This document shows positions 28,452 to 36,014 of a stretch of DNA of 64,000 nucleotides, piece after piece. Position numbers and translations under genes: made by a program. Location of the stretch: contig NZ_FNKA01000002.1 of assembly GCF_900101335.1 (NCBI RefSeq), positions 62,001 to 126,000 of the forward strand. The letters are read 5' to 3'. The notes below the pieces were generated by a model. It saw only the letters and a list, made by a program, of their open reading frames with translations. It ran no database searches and was not told the DNA's origin. This stretch comes from Quadrisphaera sp. DSM 44207 (GTDB lineage Bacteria; Actinomycetota; Actinomycetes; Actinomycetales; Quadrisphaeraceae). Numbering within the stretch: the first letter of the stretch is position 1; each line of letters begins with the position of its first letter.

Positions 28452-29140
28452 ACGACGACGTTGTCGCGGTGGTGGCCGGCCGAGGCGTCGAACGCGCCGC
28501 CGCAGGTGATCAGCCGCAGCTGCGGCCCGCCGGTGTTGCCGTACACGCGCAGGGTCGGGAACGCGTCCTTGGGGTGCTGCTCGACGCCGGTGACCCGGTA
28601 GGTCGCGGTGGCGCCGTCCTCGCGGTCGACCTCGACGAGCTGGCCCGCCACGAGCGCGCCGAGCTCGAAGAAGACCGCCGGCTCGCCGTTCCAGGAGACG
28701 TGGCCCGCCAGCACCGTCGGACCGACCTGGCCCGGCGTCGGGCTGTGCTCGTACCAGCCCACGAGCTCCCCGCCGTCGGGCACCTCCATCTCGCCCGAGG
28801 GCTGCAGGCCCAGGGTCACCAGGGCGGTGTCGACGCCGAGGTCCGGCACGCGCACCCGCGTGGGCGTCGACGCGGGCAGCGCGTCCCGCGGCACCTCCTC
28901 GCGCGCGGGGTCGCTGCCGGGAGCCGCGGTCGCCGGGAGCGTCGGGGGCGCCGCCGGAGGCGCTGCTGGCGAGGAGGGCGCCGTCGACCCCGCGGGTGCG
29001 GGCAGCGCGGCAGCCGCCGGCGGAGCGGGGGGCGCCGTCCCGTCCAGCGCCGTGGTGAGCAGCACCACCCCGGTCACGCCCGCCGCCGCCGAGGCGGCCG
29101 CCAGTCGGCGACCGCCCCGGCGGCCGAGGACGGAGGGCAT
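28418..29140 (-). CDS. Class F sortase
   Basis: 240 residues. N-terminal membrane anchor (about 12-32), an Ala/Pro-rich spacer to about residue 90, then a sortase beta barrel: ELVGWYEHSPTPGQVGPTVL, catalytic His147 in LAGHVSW, Cys213 in LITCGG and Arg225 in HHRDN. Sortases attach surface proteins to peptidoglycan by cutting a C-terminal sorting signal. The ATG overlaps the stop of the CHRD gene by one base (TGATG), so enzyme and likely substrate are made together. Confidence 0.92.
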   Translation of the reverse strand: MPSVLGRRGGRRLAAASAAAGVTGVVLLTTALDGTAPPAPPAAAALPAPAGSTAPSSPAAPPAAPPTLPATAAPGSDPAREEVPRDALPASTPTRVRVPDLGVDTALVTLGLQPSGEMEVPDGGELVGWYEHSPTPGQVGPTVLAGHVSWNGEPAVFFELGALVAGQLVEVDREDGATATYRVTGVEQHPKDAFPTLRVYGNTGGPQLRLITCGGAFDASAGHHRDNVVVYAELASVRPA

Positions 29141-29910
29141 CAGCCCTCGGCGCCCGTGCGGCGCCGGGCGAGCACGAGCGCGCCCGCGGCGGCGGCGGCC
29201 AGCGCACCGGCCCCGCCGAGCAGGGCGCCGGTGTCGACCGCGCCGGTGTCCCCGCCGCCGGTCTGGACGCCGCCGGCCGGCATGGCCGTCACGTGCGAGC
29301 CCGTGACCATGCCGCAGCTCGCCGGCGCGGTGGCCTCCTGCGGCAGCGCCGGGTCGAGCTCGCTGGCGCCCGCGGCCTCCACGTCGTAGGTGCCGTTGCC
29401 GTTGACGTCGATGCCGTGCTGGACGACGTGCAGGTTCGTGATCGCCTTCGCCGTGGCGTCGTCGACCTCGATGGTGCGCTCGTAGGCCAGGTTCCCCTGC
29501 GCGTCGGCGGTCGGGAACCGGTCGACGGCCAGGCCGCTGCTCTTGGAGGTGTCCCCGGAGGTGGTGAGCGAGATGTGGATGTCGCCGTAGTCCTTCAGGC
29601 CCTCGGCCGTGGTCAGCACCCCGTCCTGGTTCGCGTCAGCGGCCATCGTCGGGCAGGAGAAGTCCGTGGACAGGTCCGTGGAGCCGTGGATGTGCTGGGC
29701 GTGCGGCGCGCCCGGGACCAGGCCCTTCGCGTCGATCGTCACGGTGAGCCGGTCGCCGTCCAGCGTCAGCACGGCGGTGCCGGAGGACCCGGTGCCGTTG
29801 AGCTCCTGCAGCTGGACCTGGTACGTCTCGGCGGCGAACGCGCTGGAGGACCCGAGGACGGTCAGGGCCAGGGCGCCGGTGCCGGCGAGCGCTGTGCGGA
29901 GGACCTTCAT
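29140..29910 (-). CDS. CHRD-domain surface protein, probable sortase substrate
   Basis: 256 residues. A Sec signal peptide ends near SAFAAET. The CHRD domain follows (YQVQLQELNGTGSSGTAVL, then HAQHIHGSTDLS), with two Asp/Asn-rich loops, DANQDGVLT and DVNGNGTYD, that look able to hold calcium. The C-terminus has MPAGGVQTGGG, then a hydrophobic helix and a short basic tail RRRTG, the layout of a sorting signal but without LPXTG. Adjacent coupling to a class F sortase supports that reading. The function of CHRD domains in bacteria is unclear. Confidence 0.85.
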   Translation of the reverse strand: MKVLRTALAGTGALALTVLGSSSAFAAETYQVQLQELNGTGSSGTAVLTLDGDRLTVTIDAKGLVPGAPHAQHIHGSTDLSTDFSCPTMAADANQDGVLTTAEGLKDYGDIHISLTTSGDTSKSSGLAVDRFPTADAQGNLAYERTIEVDDATAKAITNLHVVQHGIDVNGNGTYDVEAAGASELDPALPQEATAPASCGMVTGSHVTAMPAGGVQTGGGDTGAVDTGALLGGAGALAAAAAGALVLARRRTGAEG

Positions 29911-30048
29911 GGGGGTGCCTTCTCTCTGTCGGGGCTGCTGCTGCGCCGCCTCGTCGGTGGACGGACGCCTGGTGTTCGGTGCCGGGCCCGGGAGGGATTG
30001 CTGCCGGATCGCCCCGGTTCCGTCGCCCCCGCGCCGTAACCTCCTCCC

Positions 30049-32085
30049 GTGCCGCCCGCTCCCGCCCTCGACCGCCGCTCCGGCGTCGTCGGGCTGCTCG
30101 CGGCCGCCGTCGAGGGCTTCGGCGGGGCGCCGCGCGCGGGGCAGCGGACGATGGCCGCGGCGGTGGAGGAGGCGATCGAGACCGGCGAGCACCTGCTGGT
30201 GCAGGCCGGCACGGGCACGGGCAAGTCCCTCGGCTACCTCGTGCCCCTCGTCGCGCACGCGGTCACCACCGGCACGACGGTGGTGGTCTCCACCGCCACG
30301 CTGGCGCTGCAGGCGCAGATCGCCCAGCGCGACCTGCCGCGCCTGGCCGACGCGCTCGCGCCGCACCTGGGGCGCCGTCCCACCGTCGAGGTCGTCAAGG
30401 GCCGCGCGAACTACGTGTGCCGCCACAAGCTCGTCGGCGGGTTCCCCGCGGACGACGAGGGCTCGCTGTTCGAGGCCGTCCCCGCCGCCGCGAGCCCGAC
30501 GAGCCGGCTCGGCCGCGAGGTCGCGCGCCTGCGCGCGTGGGCGGAGGAGACGACCACGGGCGAGCGCGAGGAGCTCAGCCCCGGCGTCTCGGACCGCGCG
30601 TGGCGCCAGGTGTCGGTCAGCGCCCGCGAGTGCCTCGGCGCCCAGCGCTGCCCCGTGGCCGCCGACTGCCACGTCGAGGCCTCGCGGGCCCGGGCGCGCG
30701 AGGCGGACGTCGTGGTGACCAACCACGCGCTGCTGGCCATCGACGCCTTCGAGGACCGCCCGCTGCTGCCCGAGCACGACGTCGTCGTCGTCGACGAGGC
30801 GCACGAGCTCGCCGACCGGGTCACCTCGGCCGTCTCCGGCGCCCTCAGCGGCACGTCCGCGGCCGCGGCCGCCACCGCGGCCCGCCGCCGGGCGCGCGCC
30901 GACACCGCGCGCCTGGAGACGGCGGCGGAGGACCTGTCCGCGGTCCTCGAGGGCCTGCCCGCCGGCCGGTTCGCCACGGGCCTGCCGGAGGGGCTGCTCG
31001 CCGCGGTCGCCGCCGTCCGCGACGCCGCCCGCGAGGCGCTGTCGTCGCTGCGCCCGGAGCCCGGCTCCGCCGCGGAGGCGGACGCCGCGGCGAGGCAGGT
31101 CGCCCGGGCCGCGCTGAGCGAGGTCTTCGACGTCGCCGAGCGACTGGCCGAGGTCGAGGCCGGCGGCCCGGACGTCGCGTGGCTGGCCGTGACCGAGGGC
31201 GGCTCGGCCTCCGCCCGGCGCACCAGCCGGGCGCTGCACGTCGCGCCGCTGTCGGTGGCGGGCATGCTGCGCGAGAAGCTCTTCGCGACCCGCACGGTGG
31301 TGATGACGTCGGCCACCCTCGCGCTCGGCGGGGCCTTCGACACCGCCGCCGGGGCCGTGGGCCTGCGCGGCACCGGAGCGCCGAGCTGGACGGGCATGGA
31401 CGTCGGCAGCCCCTTCGACTACCCGCGCCAGGCGATCCTCTACACCGCCGCCCACCTGCCGCCGCCCGGCCGCGACGGCGCCCCGCCCGCGGTGCTCGAC
31501 GAGCTGGCGGCGCTCGTCGAGGCGGCCGGGGGGCGCACGCTGGGCCTGTTCTCCTCCCGGCGCGCCGCGGAGGCCGCCGCGGCGGCGATGCGCGAGCGGC
31601 TCGACGTGCCAGTGCTGTGCCAGGGCGAGGACAGCACCGCCTCGCTCGTGCGCCGCTTCGCCGAGGACGAGGCGACCTGCCTGTTCGGCACCCTGGGCCT
31701 GTGGCAGGGCGTCGATGTGCCCGGCCCCTCCTGCCAGCTCGTGGTGCTCGACCGGATCCCGTTCCCGCGCCCGGACGACCCGCTGGCGTCCGCGCGCGCG
31801 GAGGCGGCGGCGCGCGCGGGGGCCAACGGCTTCCTGTCCGTCTCGGCCACCCACGCGGCGCTGCTGATGGCGCAGGGCGCCGGCCGGCTCGTGCGCTCGA
31901 CCACCGACCGCGGCGTGGTCGCCGTGCTCGACTCCCGACTCGCGACCGCGCGCTACGCGGGCTTCCTGCGCGCGAGCCTGCCGCCGCTGTGGCCCACCAC
32001 CGATCGCGAGGTCGTGCTCGGCGCCCTGCGGCGCCTGTCCGCCGCGGGGTCGCGCGCGCCCGCGGCGTCGCCGACGCCCCGGTGA
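30049..32085 (+). CDS. dinG: ATP-dependent helicase DinG/XPD-like
   Basis: 678 residues from a GTG. A 5'-3' iron-sulfur helicase that unwinds D-loops, R-loops and forks. Walker A GTGTGKS (54-60), DEAH box 249-252, and four cluster-binding Cys (124, 195, 201, 207) are present, with the C-terminal domain motifs LFSSRRAAEAAA, GTLGLWQGVDVPG and QGAGRLVRSTTDRG. No exonuclease domain is fused. No SOS box was seen in the 138 bp before it. Confidence 0.94.
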   Translation: MPPAPALDRRSGVVGLLAAAVEGFGGAPRAGQRTMAAAVEEAIETGEHLLVQAGTGTGKSLGYLVPLVAHAVTTGTTVVVSTATLALQAQIAQRDLPRLADALAPHLGRRPTVEVVKGRANYVCRHKLVGGFPADDEGSLFEAVPAAASPTSRLGREVARLRAWAEETTTGEREELSPGVSDRAWRQVSVSARECLGAQRCPVAADCHVEASRARAREADVVVTNHALLAIDAFEDRPLLPEHDVVVVDEAHELADRVTSAVSGALSGTSAAAAATAARRRARADTARLETAAEDLSAVLEGLPAGRFATGLPEGLLAAVAAVRDAAREALSSLRPEPGSAAEADAAARQVARAALSEVFDVAERLAEVEAGGPDVAWLAVTEGGSASARRTSRALHVAPLSVAGMLREKLFATRTVVMTSATLALGGAFDTAAGAVGLRGTGAPSWTGMDVGSPFDYPRQAILYTAAHLPPPGRDGAPPAVLDELAALVEAAGGRTLGLFSSRRAAEAAAAAMRERLDVPVLCQGEDSTASLVRRFAEDEATCLFGTLGLWQGVDVPGPSCQLVVLDRIPFPRPDDPLASARAEAAARAGANGFLSVSATHAALLMAQGAGRLVRSTTDRGVVAVLDSRLATARYAGFLRASLPPLWPTTDREVVLGALRRLSAAGSRAPAASPTPR

Positions 32086-32142
32086 GACCCCTGCCGCGCC
32101 GCTGGGGTGCGGGCCGGGGCCTTTGCCGGTAAGACTCCTACC

Positions 32143-32538
32143 ATGGCGAACCCCCAGATCGACGAGGCCCTGGCGACCGCCGACCGGGACTCGGTGAAGA
32201 CCGACGACGGCGTTCTCGACACCGGCGTGCGCGTGGCCGGCGAGGACGGCGCCGGGCGCACCACCCCCGAGCACCTCATGGCCGCCGCCATCGCCGCGTG
32301 CTTCCAGCAGGCCGTCGGCATCGCGGCCAGCAGCCAGAGCGTGGACGCCTCCGGCGCCACCGTGCAGGGGCGCGTGACGCTGCAGGCGGACGAGGGCGGC
32401 GGCTACAGCTCCGACTTCGAGCTCGTGCTCTCGGGGCTGTCGGGGGACGACGCCGAGCGCGTGCTGACGCAGGCCAAGCAGTTCTGCCCGTTCACCAAGG
32501 CGCTCGCGGGCGCGGGCATCCAGGTCCGCCTCGGCTGA
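32143..32538 (+). CDS. Organic hydroperoxide resistance (Ohr/OsmC) protein
   Basis: 131 residues. Thiol peroxidase fold with the two reactive Cys: Cys53 in AAIAACFQQAV and Cys115 in AKQFCPFTKAL. The pattern TTPEHLMAAAIAACF is that of Ohr-type OsmC proteins, which reduce organic peroxides using dihydrolipoamide-type thiols. The ATG at 32143 is chosen over upstream ATG codons because it begins the conserved part. No MarR-type OhrR regulator is beside it. Confidence 0.85.
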   Translation: MANPQIDEALATADRDSVKTDDGVLDTGVRVAGEDGAGRTTPEHLMAAAIAACFQQAVGIAASSQSVDASGATVQGRVTLQADEGGGYSSDFELVLSGLSGDDAERVLTQAKQFCPFTKALAGAGIQVRLG

Positions 32539-32566
32539 GCCGGGGCCGACCACCGATCCCCGCTCC

Positions 32567-33790
32567 GTGGAGAGCTCGCCGGAGCAGCCGGAGCCGACCC
32601 GGGACGAGCCGGCCTGGGACGTCGTGGTGGTCGGCGCCGGCCCGGCGGGCGCCGCGACGGCGCTCGGGGCGCTCACCGAGCGCCCCGGCGCCCGCGTCCT
32701 CCTGCTGGACCGGGCCGACTTCCCCCGCGACAAGGTCTGCGGCGACGGCGTCGCCCCGCACGCGCTCGACGTGCTGGCCGAGGTCGGCGTGCACGGGCTG
32801 CTCGACGACTGGCCGGTCGCACCCCGCCTGCGGATCGGCCTCGACGGCGGCCCCGTCGTCGAGCAGGTGATGCAGCGCCCCTCCTACGTCGTGCCGCGCG
32901 AGGTCTTCGACGCGCGCCTGGTCGCCGCCGCCGTCGAGCGCGGAGCGGTGCTGCGCCGGCAGCGGGTGCGCTCGTCCACCGAGGACGCCGCCGGCGTCGT
33001 CCTCGACGACGGCACGCGCGGGCGCGTGCTCGTCGGCGCCGACGGCGCCCACTCGGTGGTGCGCCGGGCGCTGCACCCCGGGCAGCGGCCCGGGACCACC
33101 GCGATCGCGCTGCGCGGGTACGGGCGCGTGCGGCCCGAGCACGACGGCGTGCAGGTGCTCGCCTTCGCCGCGCGCGGGCGCCGGCCCTGCTACGCGTGGT
33201 CGTTCCCGATCGGCGACGGCCGGGCCAACGTCGGCTACGGCGAGCTGGTGCCCCCCGGCCCGGAGCACCCGACCCGGGCGCACCTGCTGGCGCGCCTGGA
33301 GGAGCTCCTGCCGGGCACGACCGCGGACGCGGAGGCGCTCGGCGGCCACCCCCTGCCGCTGTCCACGGGCCGGCCGCCGAGCGCGGGCCGCGGCCGGGTG
33401 CTGCTGGTCGGGGACGCCGCGTCGCTGGTCAACCCCGTCACCGGCGAGGGGATCTACTACGCGGTGCTCTCCGGCGTCCTGGCCGGCCGGGCGGCCGCGG
33501 CGTCCCTGCAGGGCTCAGCTCACGGCGCCGACGGCGGCGCTGCTGGTGCCGGCGCGGGGGAGCGGTACGCGGCCGCCCTGCGCGCCGCGCTCGGCTCCCA
33601 CCTGCGCCACACCGACGTCGCGCAGCGGCTCGTGCGCTCGGACCAGCTGCTCGCGGCCGCCCTGCGCGCCGCCGACCGCGACCAGGGCGTCTTCGACGAC
33701 CTCGCGGACATCGGGCTGGCGCGCGGGCACCTGACCGGCCGGGTCGTGCGCGGCCTGGCGCGCGAGCTGGTGCGCCCGACATCCCGCTGA
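32567..33790 (+). CDS. Geranylgeranyl-reductase-family FAD flavoprotein
   Basis: 407 residues from a GTG. FAD-binding GxGxxG in VVVGAGPAGAATA, then DRADFPRDKVCGDGVAPHAL, the DG motif VGADGAHSVVRRAL and the second FAD motif VLLVGDAASLVNPVTGEGIYYA. These proteins reduce isoprenoid chains (for example menaquinone side chains or lipids) or act as related oxidoreductases; the exact substrate cannot be told. It converges with lexA, sharing a short hairpin. Confidence 0.88.
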   Translation: MESSPEQPEPTRDEPAWDVVVVGAGPAGAATALGALTERPGARVLLLDRADFPRDKVCGDGVAPHALDVLAEVGVHGLLDDWPVAPRLRIGLDGGPVVEQVMQRPSYVVPREVFDARLVAAAVERGAVLRRQRVRSSTEDAAGVVLDDGTRGRVLVGADGAHSVVRRALHPGQRPGTTAIALRGYGRVRPEHDGVQVLAFAARGRRPCYAWSFPIGDGRANVGYGELVPPGPEHPTRAHLLARLEELLPGTTADAEALGGHPLPLSTGRPPSAGRGRVLLVGDAASLVNPVTGEGIYYAVLSGVLAGRAAAASLQGSAHGADGGAAGAGAGERYAAALRAALGSHLRHTDVAQRLVRSDQLLAAALRAADRDQGVFDDLADIGLARGHLTGRVVRGLARELVRPTSR

Positions 33791-33819
33791 CCGGCGGGAG
33801 CGACCGGTCAGCCCGCCGG
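33791..33819. terminator. Bidirectional hairpin between convergent genes
   Basis: CCGGCGGG (33791-33798) pairs perfectly with CCCGCCGG (33812-33819). It sits exactly between the TGA of the flavoprotein gene and the reverse-strand stop of lexA, so it can serve both. Confidence 0.7.
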
Positions 33820-33820
33820 G

Positions 33821-34603
33821 TCAGACGCTGCGCAGGACCGCGACGACCTTGCCCAGCACGACGGCGTCGTCGCCCGGGATCGGCTCGTAGGCCTCGTTGT
33901 GCGGCAGCAGCCACACGTGCCCGTCGCGCTGCTTGTAGGTCTTCACGGTCGCCTCGCCGTCCAGCATGGCGGCGACGATCTCGCCGTTCTCCGCCACCGG
34001 CTGCTGGCGCACCGCCACCCAGTCCCCGTCGCAGATGGCGGCGTCGACCATCGAGTCGCCGACGACGCGCAGGAGGAAGACCTGCCCGTCCCCCACCAGC
34101 TGGCGGGGGAGGGGGAACACGTCCTCGACGGCCTGCTCCGCGAGGATCGGGCCACCGGCCGCGATCCGCCCGACGACGGGCACGTACGCGGCTGCGGGCA
34201 CCTCGCCGGCGCCGGCGGCCGGGCTGTCCGCCGCGCTTTGCGCGGCGGCGGGGGCGTCCGCCTCGCTCGGAGCGGGGCGGACGGCGCCCTGCGGCAGCAC
34301 CACCTCGATCGCGCGCGGCCGGTGCGGGTCGCGGCGCAGGAAGCCCTTGCGCTCGAGCGCGGCCAGCTGGTGCGCGACGCTGCTCGGGCTCGTCAGGCCC
34401 ACCGCCTCGCCGATCTCGCGGATGCTCGGCGGGTAGCCGCGGCGCTCGACGGCGGCGCGGATGCAGTCCAGCACCCCGCGCTGTCGGGCCGTCAGCCCGT
34501 CGCCGGCCGCCGCGCCGGGCAGCTGCGTGACGGTGGCCGTCGCCGCTCCCGCGGCGCCGCCCGCCGTCGTCCCGCCCGACGCCCCGCTCCTCGTGCCCGC
34601 CAT
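33821..34603 (-). CDS. lexA: SOS repressor LexA
   Basis: 260 residues from the ATG at 34603. N-terminal winged-helix DNA-binding domain (about 37-100, [20 protein letters not shown]), an Ala/Pro/Ser linker longer than usual (about 108-138), and the C-terminal latent protease: cleavage site Ala149-Gly150 in RIAAGGPI, nucleophile Ser184 in GDSMVDA and Lys221 in TVKTYK. RecA filaments trigger self-cleavage. The first 35 residues are a variable Gly/Ala/Thr extension. Its promoter carries a SOS box, so it represses itself. Confidence 0.97.
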   Translation of the reverse strand: MAGTRSGASGGTTAGGAAGAATATVTQLPGAAAGDGLTARQRGVLDCIRAAVERRGYPPSIREIGEAVGLTSPSSVAHQLAALERKGFLRRDPHRPRAIEVVLPQGAVRPAPSEADAPAAAQSAADSPAAGAGEVPAAAYVPVVGRIAAGGPILAEQAVEDVFPLPRQLVGDGQVFLLRVVGDSMVDAAICDGDWVAVRQQPVAENGEIVAAMLDGEATVKTYKQRDGHVWLLPHNEAYEPIPGDDAVVLGKVVAVLRSV

Positions 34604-34655
34604 GGCCGGCTCCCGCTCCGCTCCCGCCGGCGGCCGTCCGCCGGACCTCGTCGTC

Positions 34656-34696
34656 ACCCTAGGGGTTGCACGGCTGTACTTCAAACACGTGTTCGA
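34656..34696 (-). promoter_or_regulatory. lexA promoter with SOS box
   Basis: On the reverse strand, TTGAAG (34684-34679) and TAGGGT (34661-34656) are separated by exactly 17 bp. The LexA site (34681-34696, TCAAAC-ACGT-GTTCGA read on the + strand) overlaps the -35 element. This is autoregulation of lexA. Confidence 0.8.
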
Positions 34697-34787
34697 CACG
34701 GTCCGACACGCACCGCTGTCGCCGCCCCCTCGGGCCCGCACCCCTCGCCCGAGGTCGGTGGACGCCGTCGGCGGCGTCTGCTACAAC

Positions 34788-34820
34788 TCGTACGCGCGTT
34801 CGATTCGAACGCACGTACGA
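34788..34820 (+). promoter_or_regulatory. Two tandem SOS boxes upstream of the LysM gene
   Basis: TCGTAC-GCGC-GTTCGA (34788-34803) and TCGAAC-GCAC-GTACGA (34805-34820) each differ from TCGAAC-N4-GTTCGA by one base and are 1 bp apart. The altered base is in the outer half of each, so together they contain two perfect half-sites facing inward. TACAAC (34782-34787) just upstream could be the -10. They lie 21-53 bp before the LysM start. Confidence 0.85.
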
Positions 34821-34840
34821 GGCTCCTCGAGGAGGCCGCC

Positions 34841-35281
34841 GTGCCCACCACCGCCGCTCCCGCGCCCGACCGCTCCGCCGCCGGCGTCCCCGCCGGCGCT
34901 CCCACCGGCGTCCCCGCCGCCCGGCGGCCGGCGCCGCCGTCGCCGCTCCCGTCGGTGCCGCCGTCGATGCTCCCGTCGGCGCCGCTGCGCCTGACGCGCC
35001 GGGGTCGCTCCGTCGTGGCGTCCGCCGCGGTCCTCATGGCCTTCCCCGCCGCCGTGGGCCTGTGCCTGGTGCTGCCGCCGGCCGCGCGAGCGGGCGACGA
35101 GGAGCGCCCGGTGCACCGGGTCGTCGTCACCGTGCTGCCGGGGGAGACGCTGTGGTCGATCGCGCAGCTGGCCCAGCCGGACGCCGACCCGCGTGAGGTG
35201 GTCGCGCACATCCAGGAGCTCAACGGCCTGCACGGCGCCGCCGTGCAGGCCGGGCAGAGGCTGGTGGTGCCGGCCGCCTGA
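34841..35281 (+). CDS. SOS-inducible LysM membrane protein (DivS/ChiZ/YneA-like)
   Basis: 146 residues from a GTG with AGGAGG 5 bp upstream. A Pro/Ala-rich cytoplasmic stretch (1-50) is followed by one membrane helix (about 58-82) and an external LysM domain (about 95-145, VTVLPGETLWSIAQLAQ, VVAHIQELNGLHG) that should bind peptidoglycan. Divergent from lexA and behind two SOS boxes, it occupies the place of the SOS cell-division inhibitors known in mycobacteria, corynebacteria and Bacillus. The inhibitory function here is inferred from position and architecture, not from sequence identity. Confidence 0.85.
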   Translation: MPTTAAPAPDRSAAGVPAGAPTGVPAARRPAPPSPLPSVPPSMLPSAPLRLTRRGRSVVASAAVLMAFPAAVGLCLVLPPAARAGDEERPVHRVVVTVLPGETLWSIAQLAQPDADPREVVAHIQELNGLHGAAVQAGQRLVVPAA

Positions 35282-35297
35282 GGCGCACCATGGCGGG

Positions 35298-36014
35298 GTG
35301 GGCCGCTGGGAGGGCGGGCGCTCGAGCGGGTCGGTCTACCCCGACCGGCGCGAGGCCGGCCGGGTGCTGGCCGAGGCCGTGCGGGCCGCCGTCGGCGCCC
35401 CGCCGGGGGCGGCGGCCGGCTGCGCGGTGCTCGGGCTCCCGCGCGGCGGCGTGCCCGTGGCCGCGCCCGTGGCCGAGGCGCTCGGGGGCGACCTCGACGT
35501 CCTCGTGGTCCGCAAGCTCGGCGTCCCCGAGCAGCCGGAGCTCGCCATGGGCGCGGTCGCCGTCGTCGGCTCCGCGCTCGAGACCGTGCGCAACGAGCGG
35601 GTCCTCGCCCACCTGGGCATCGCGCCGGAGGTCTTCGAGGCCGTCCGCGACCGCGAGGTCGCCGAGCTGGGCCGCCGCGAGGCCGCCTACCGGGCGGGCC
35701 GCGCGGCGGTGCCCGTGCGCGGGCGCACCGTGGTGCTCGTCGATGACGGCCTGGCCACCGGTGCCACGGTGCGCGCCGCCGTGGCCGCGGTGCGCCGCCA
35801 GGGCCCCTCCCGCGTGGTCGTCGCCGTCCCCGTCGGGTCGGCGCGCACCTGCGAGGCGCTCGCCGAGGTCGCCGACGAGGTGGTCTGCCCCTGGACGCCC
35901 GAGCCGTTCGCCGCCGTGGGGCAGGCGTACCGCGACTTCGCCGCGGTCCCGGACGAGCGGGTGCGGGAGCTGCTCAGCGGTGCCAGCGGCTCCCGCCGGC
36001 GCGCTTGGCCGTGA
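35298..36014 (+). CDS. Phosphoribosyltransferase-family protein
   Basis: 238 residues from a GTG at 35298. The PRPP-binding loop is clear: TVVLVDDGLATGATVRAA. The N-terminal part GLPRGGVPVAAPVAEALG and VVRKLGVPEQPELAMGA is that of a widespread group of predicted phosphoribosyltransferases with no proven substrate. It starts 16 bp after the LysM gene. The last 41 bp overlap the convergent c-di-GMP gene. Confidence 0.87.
   Translation: MGRWEGGRSSGSVYPDRREAGRVLAEAVRAAVGAPPGAAAGCAVLGLPRGGVPVAAPVAEALGGDLDVLVVRKLGVPEQPELAMGAVAVVGSALETVRNERVLAHLGIAPEVFEAVRDREVAELGRREAAYRAGRAAVPVRGRTVVLVDDGLATGATVRAAVAAVRRQGPSRVVVAVPVGSARTCEALAEVADEVVCPWTPEPFAAVGQAYRDFAAVPDERVRELLSGASGSRRRAWP

Noticed and set aside
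30049-32085. SOS control of dinG
   Set aside because: The E. coli gene is damage-inducible, but no LexA site was found in the 138 bp before this start.
29911-32733. Long reverse open frame upstream of the CHRD gene
   Set aside because: Antisense to dinG, ohr and the start of the flavoprotein gene. The real CHRD start is the ATG at 29910 with a signal peptide.
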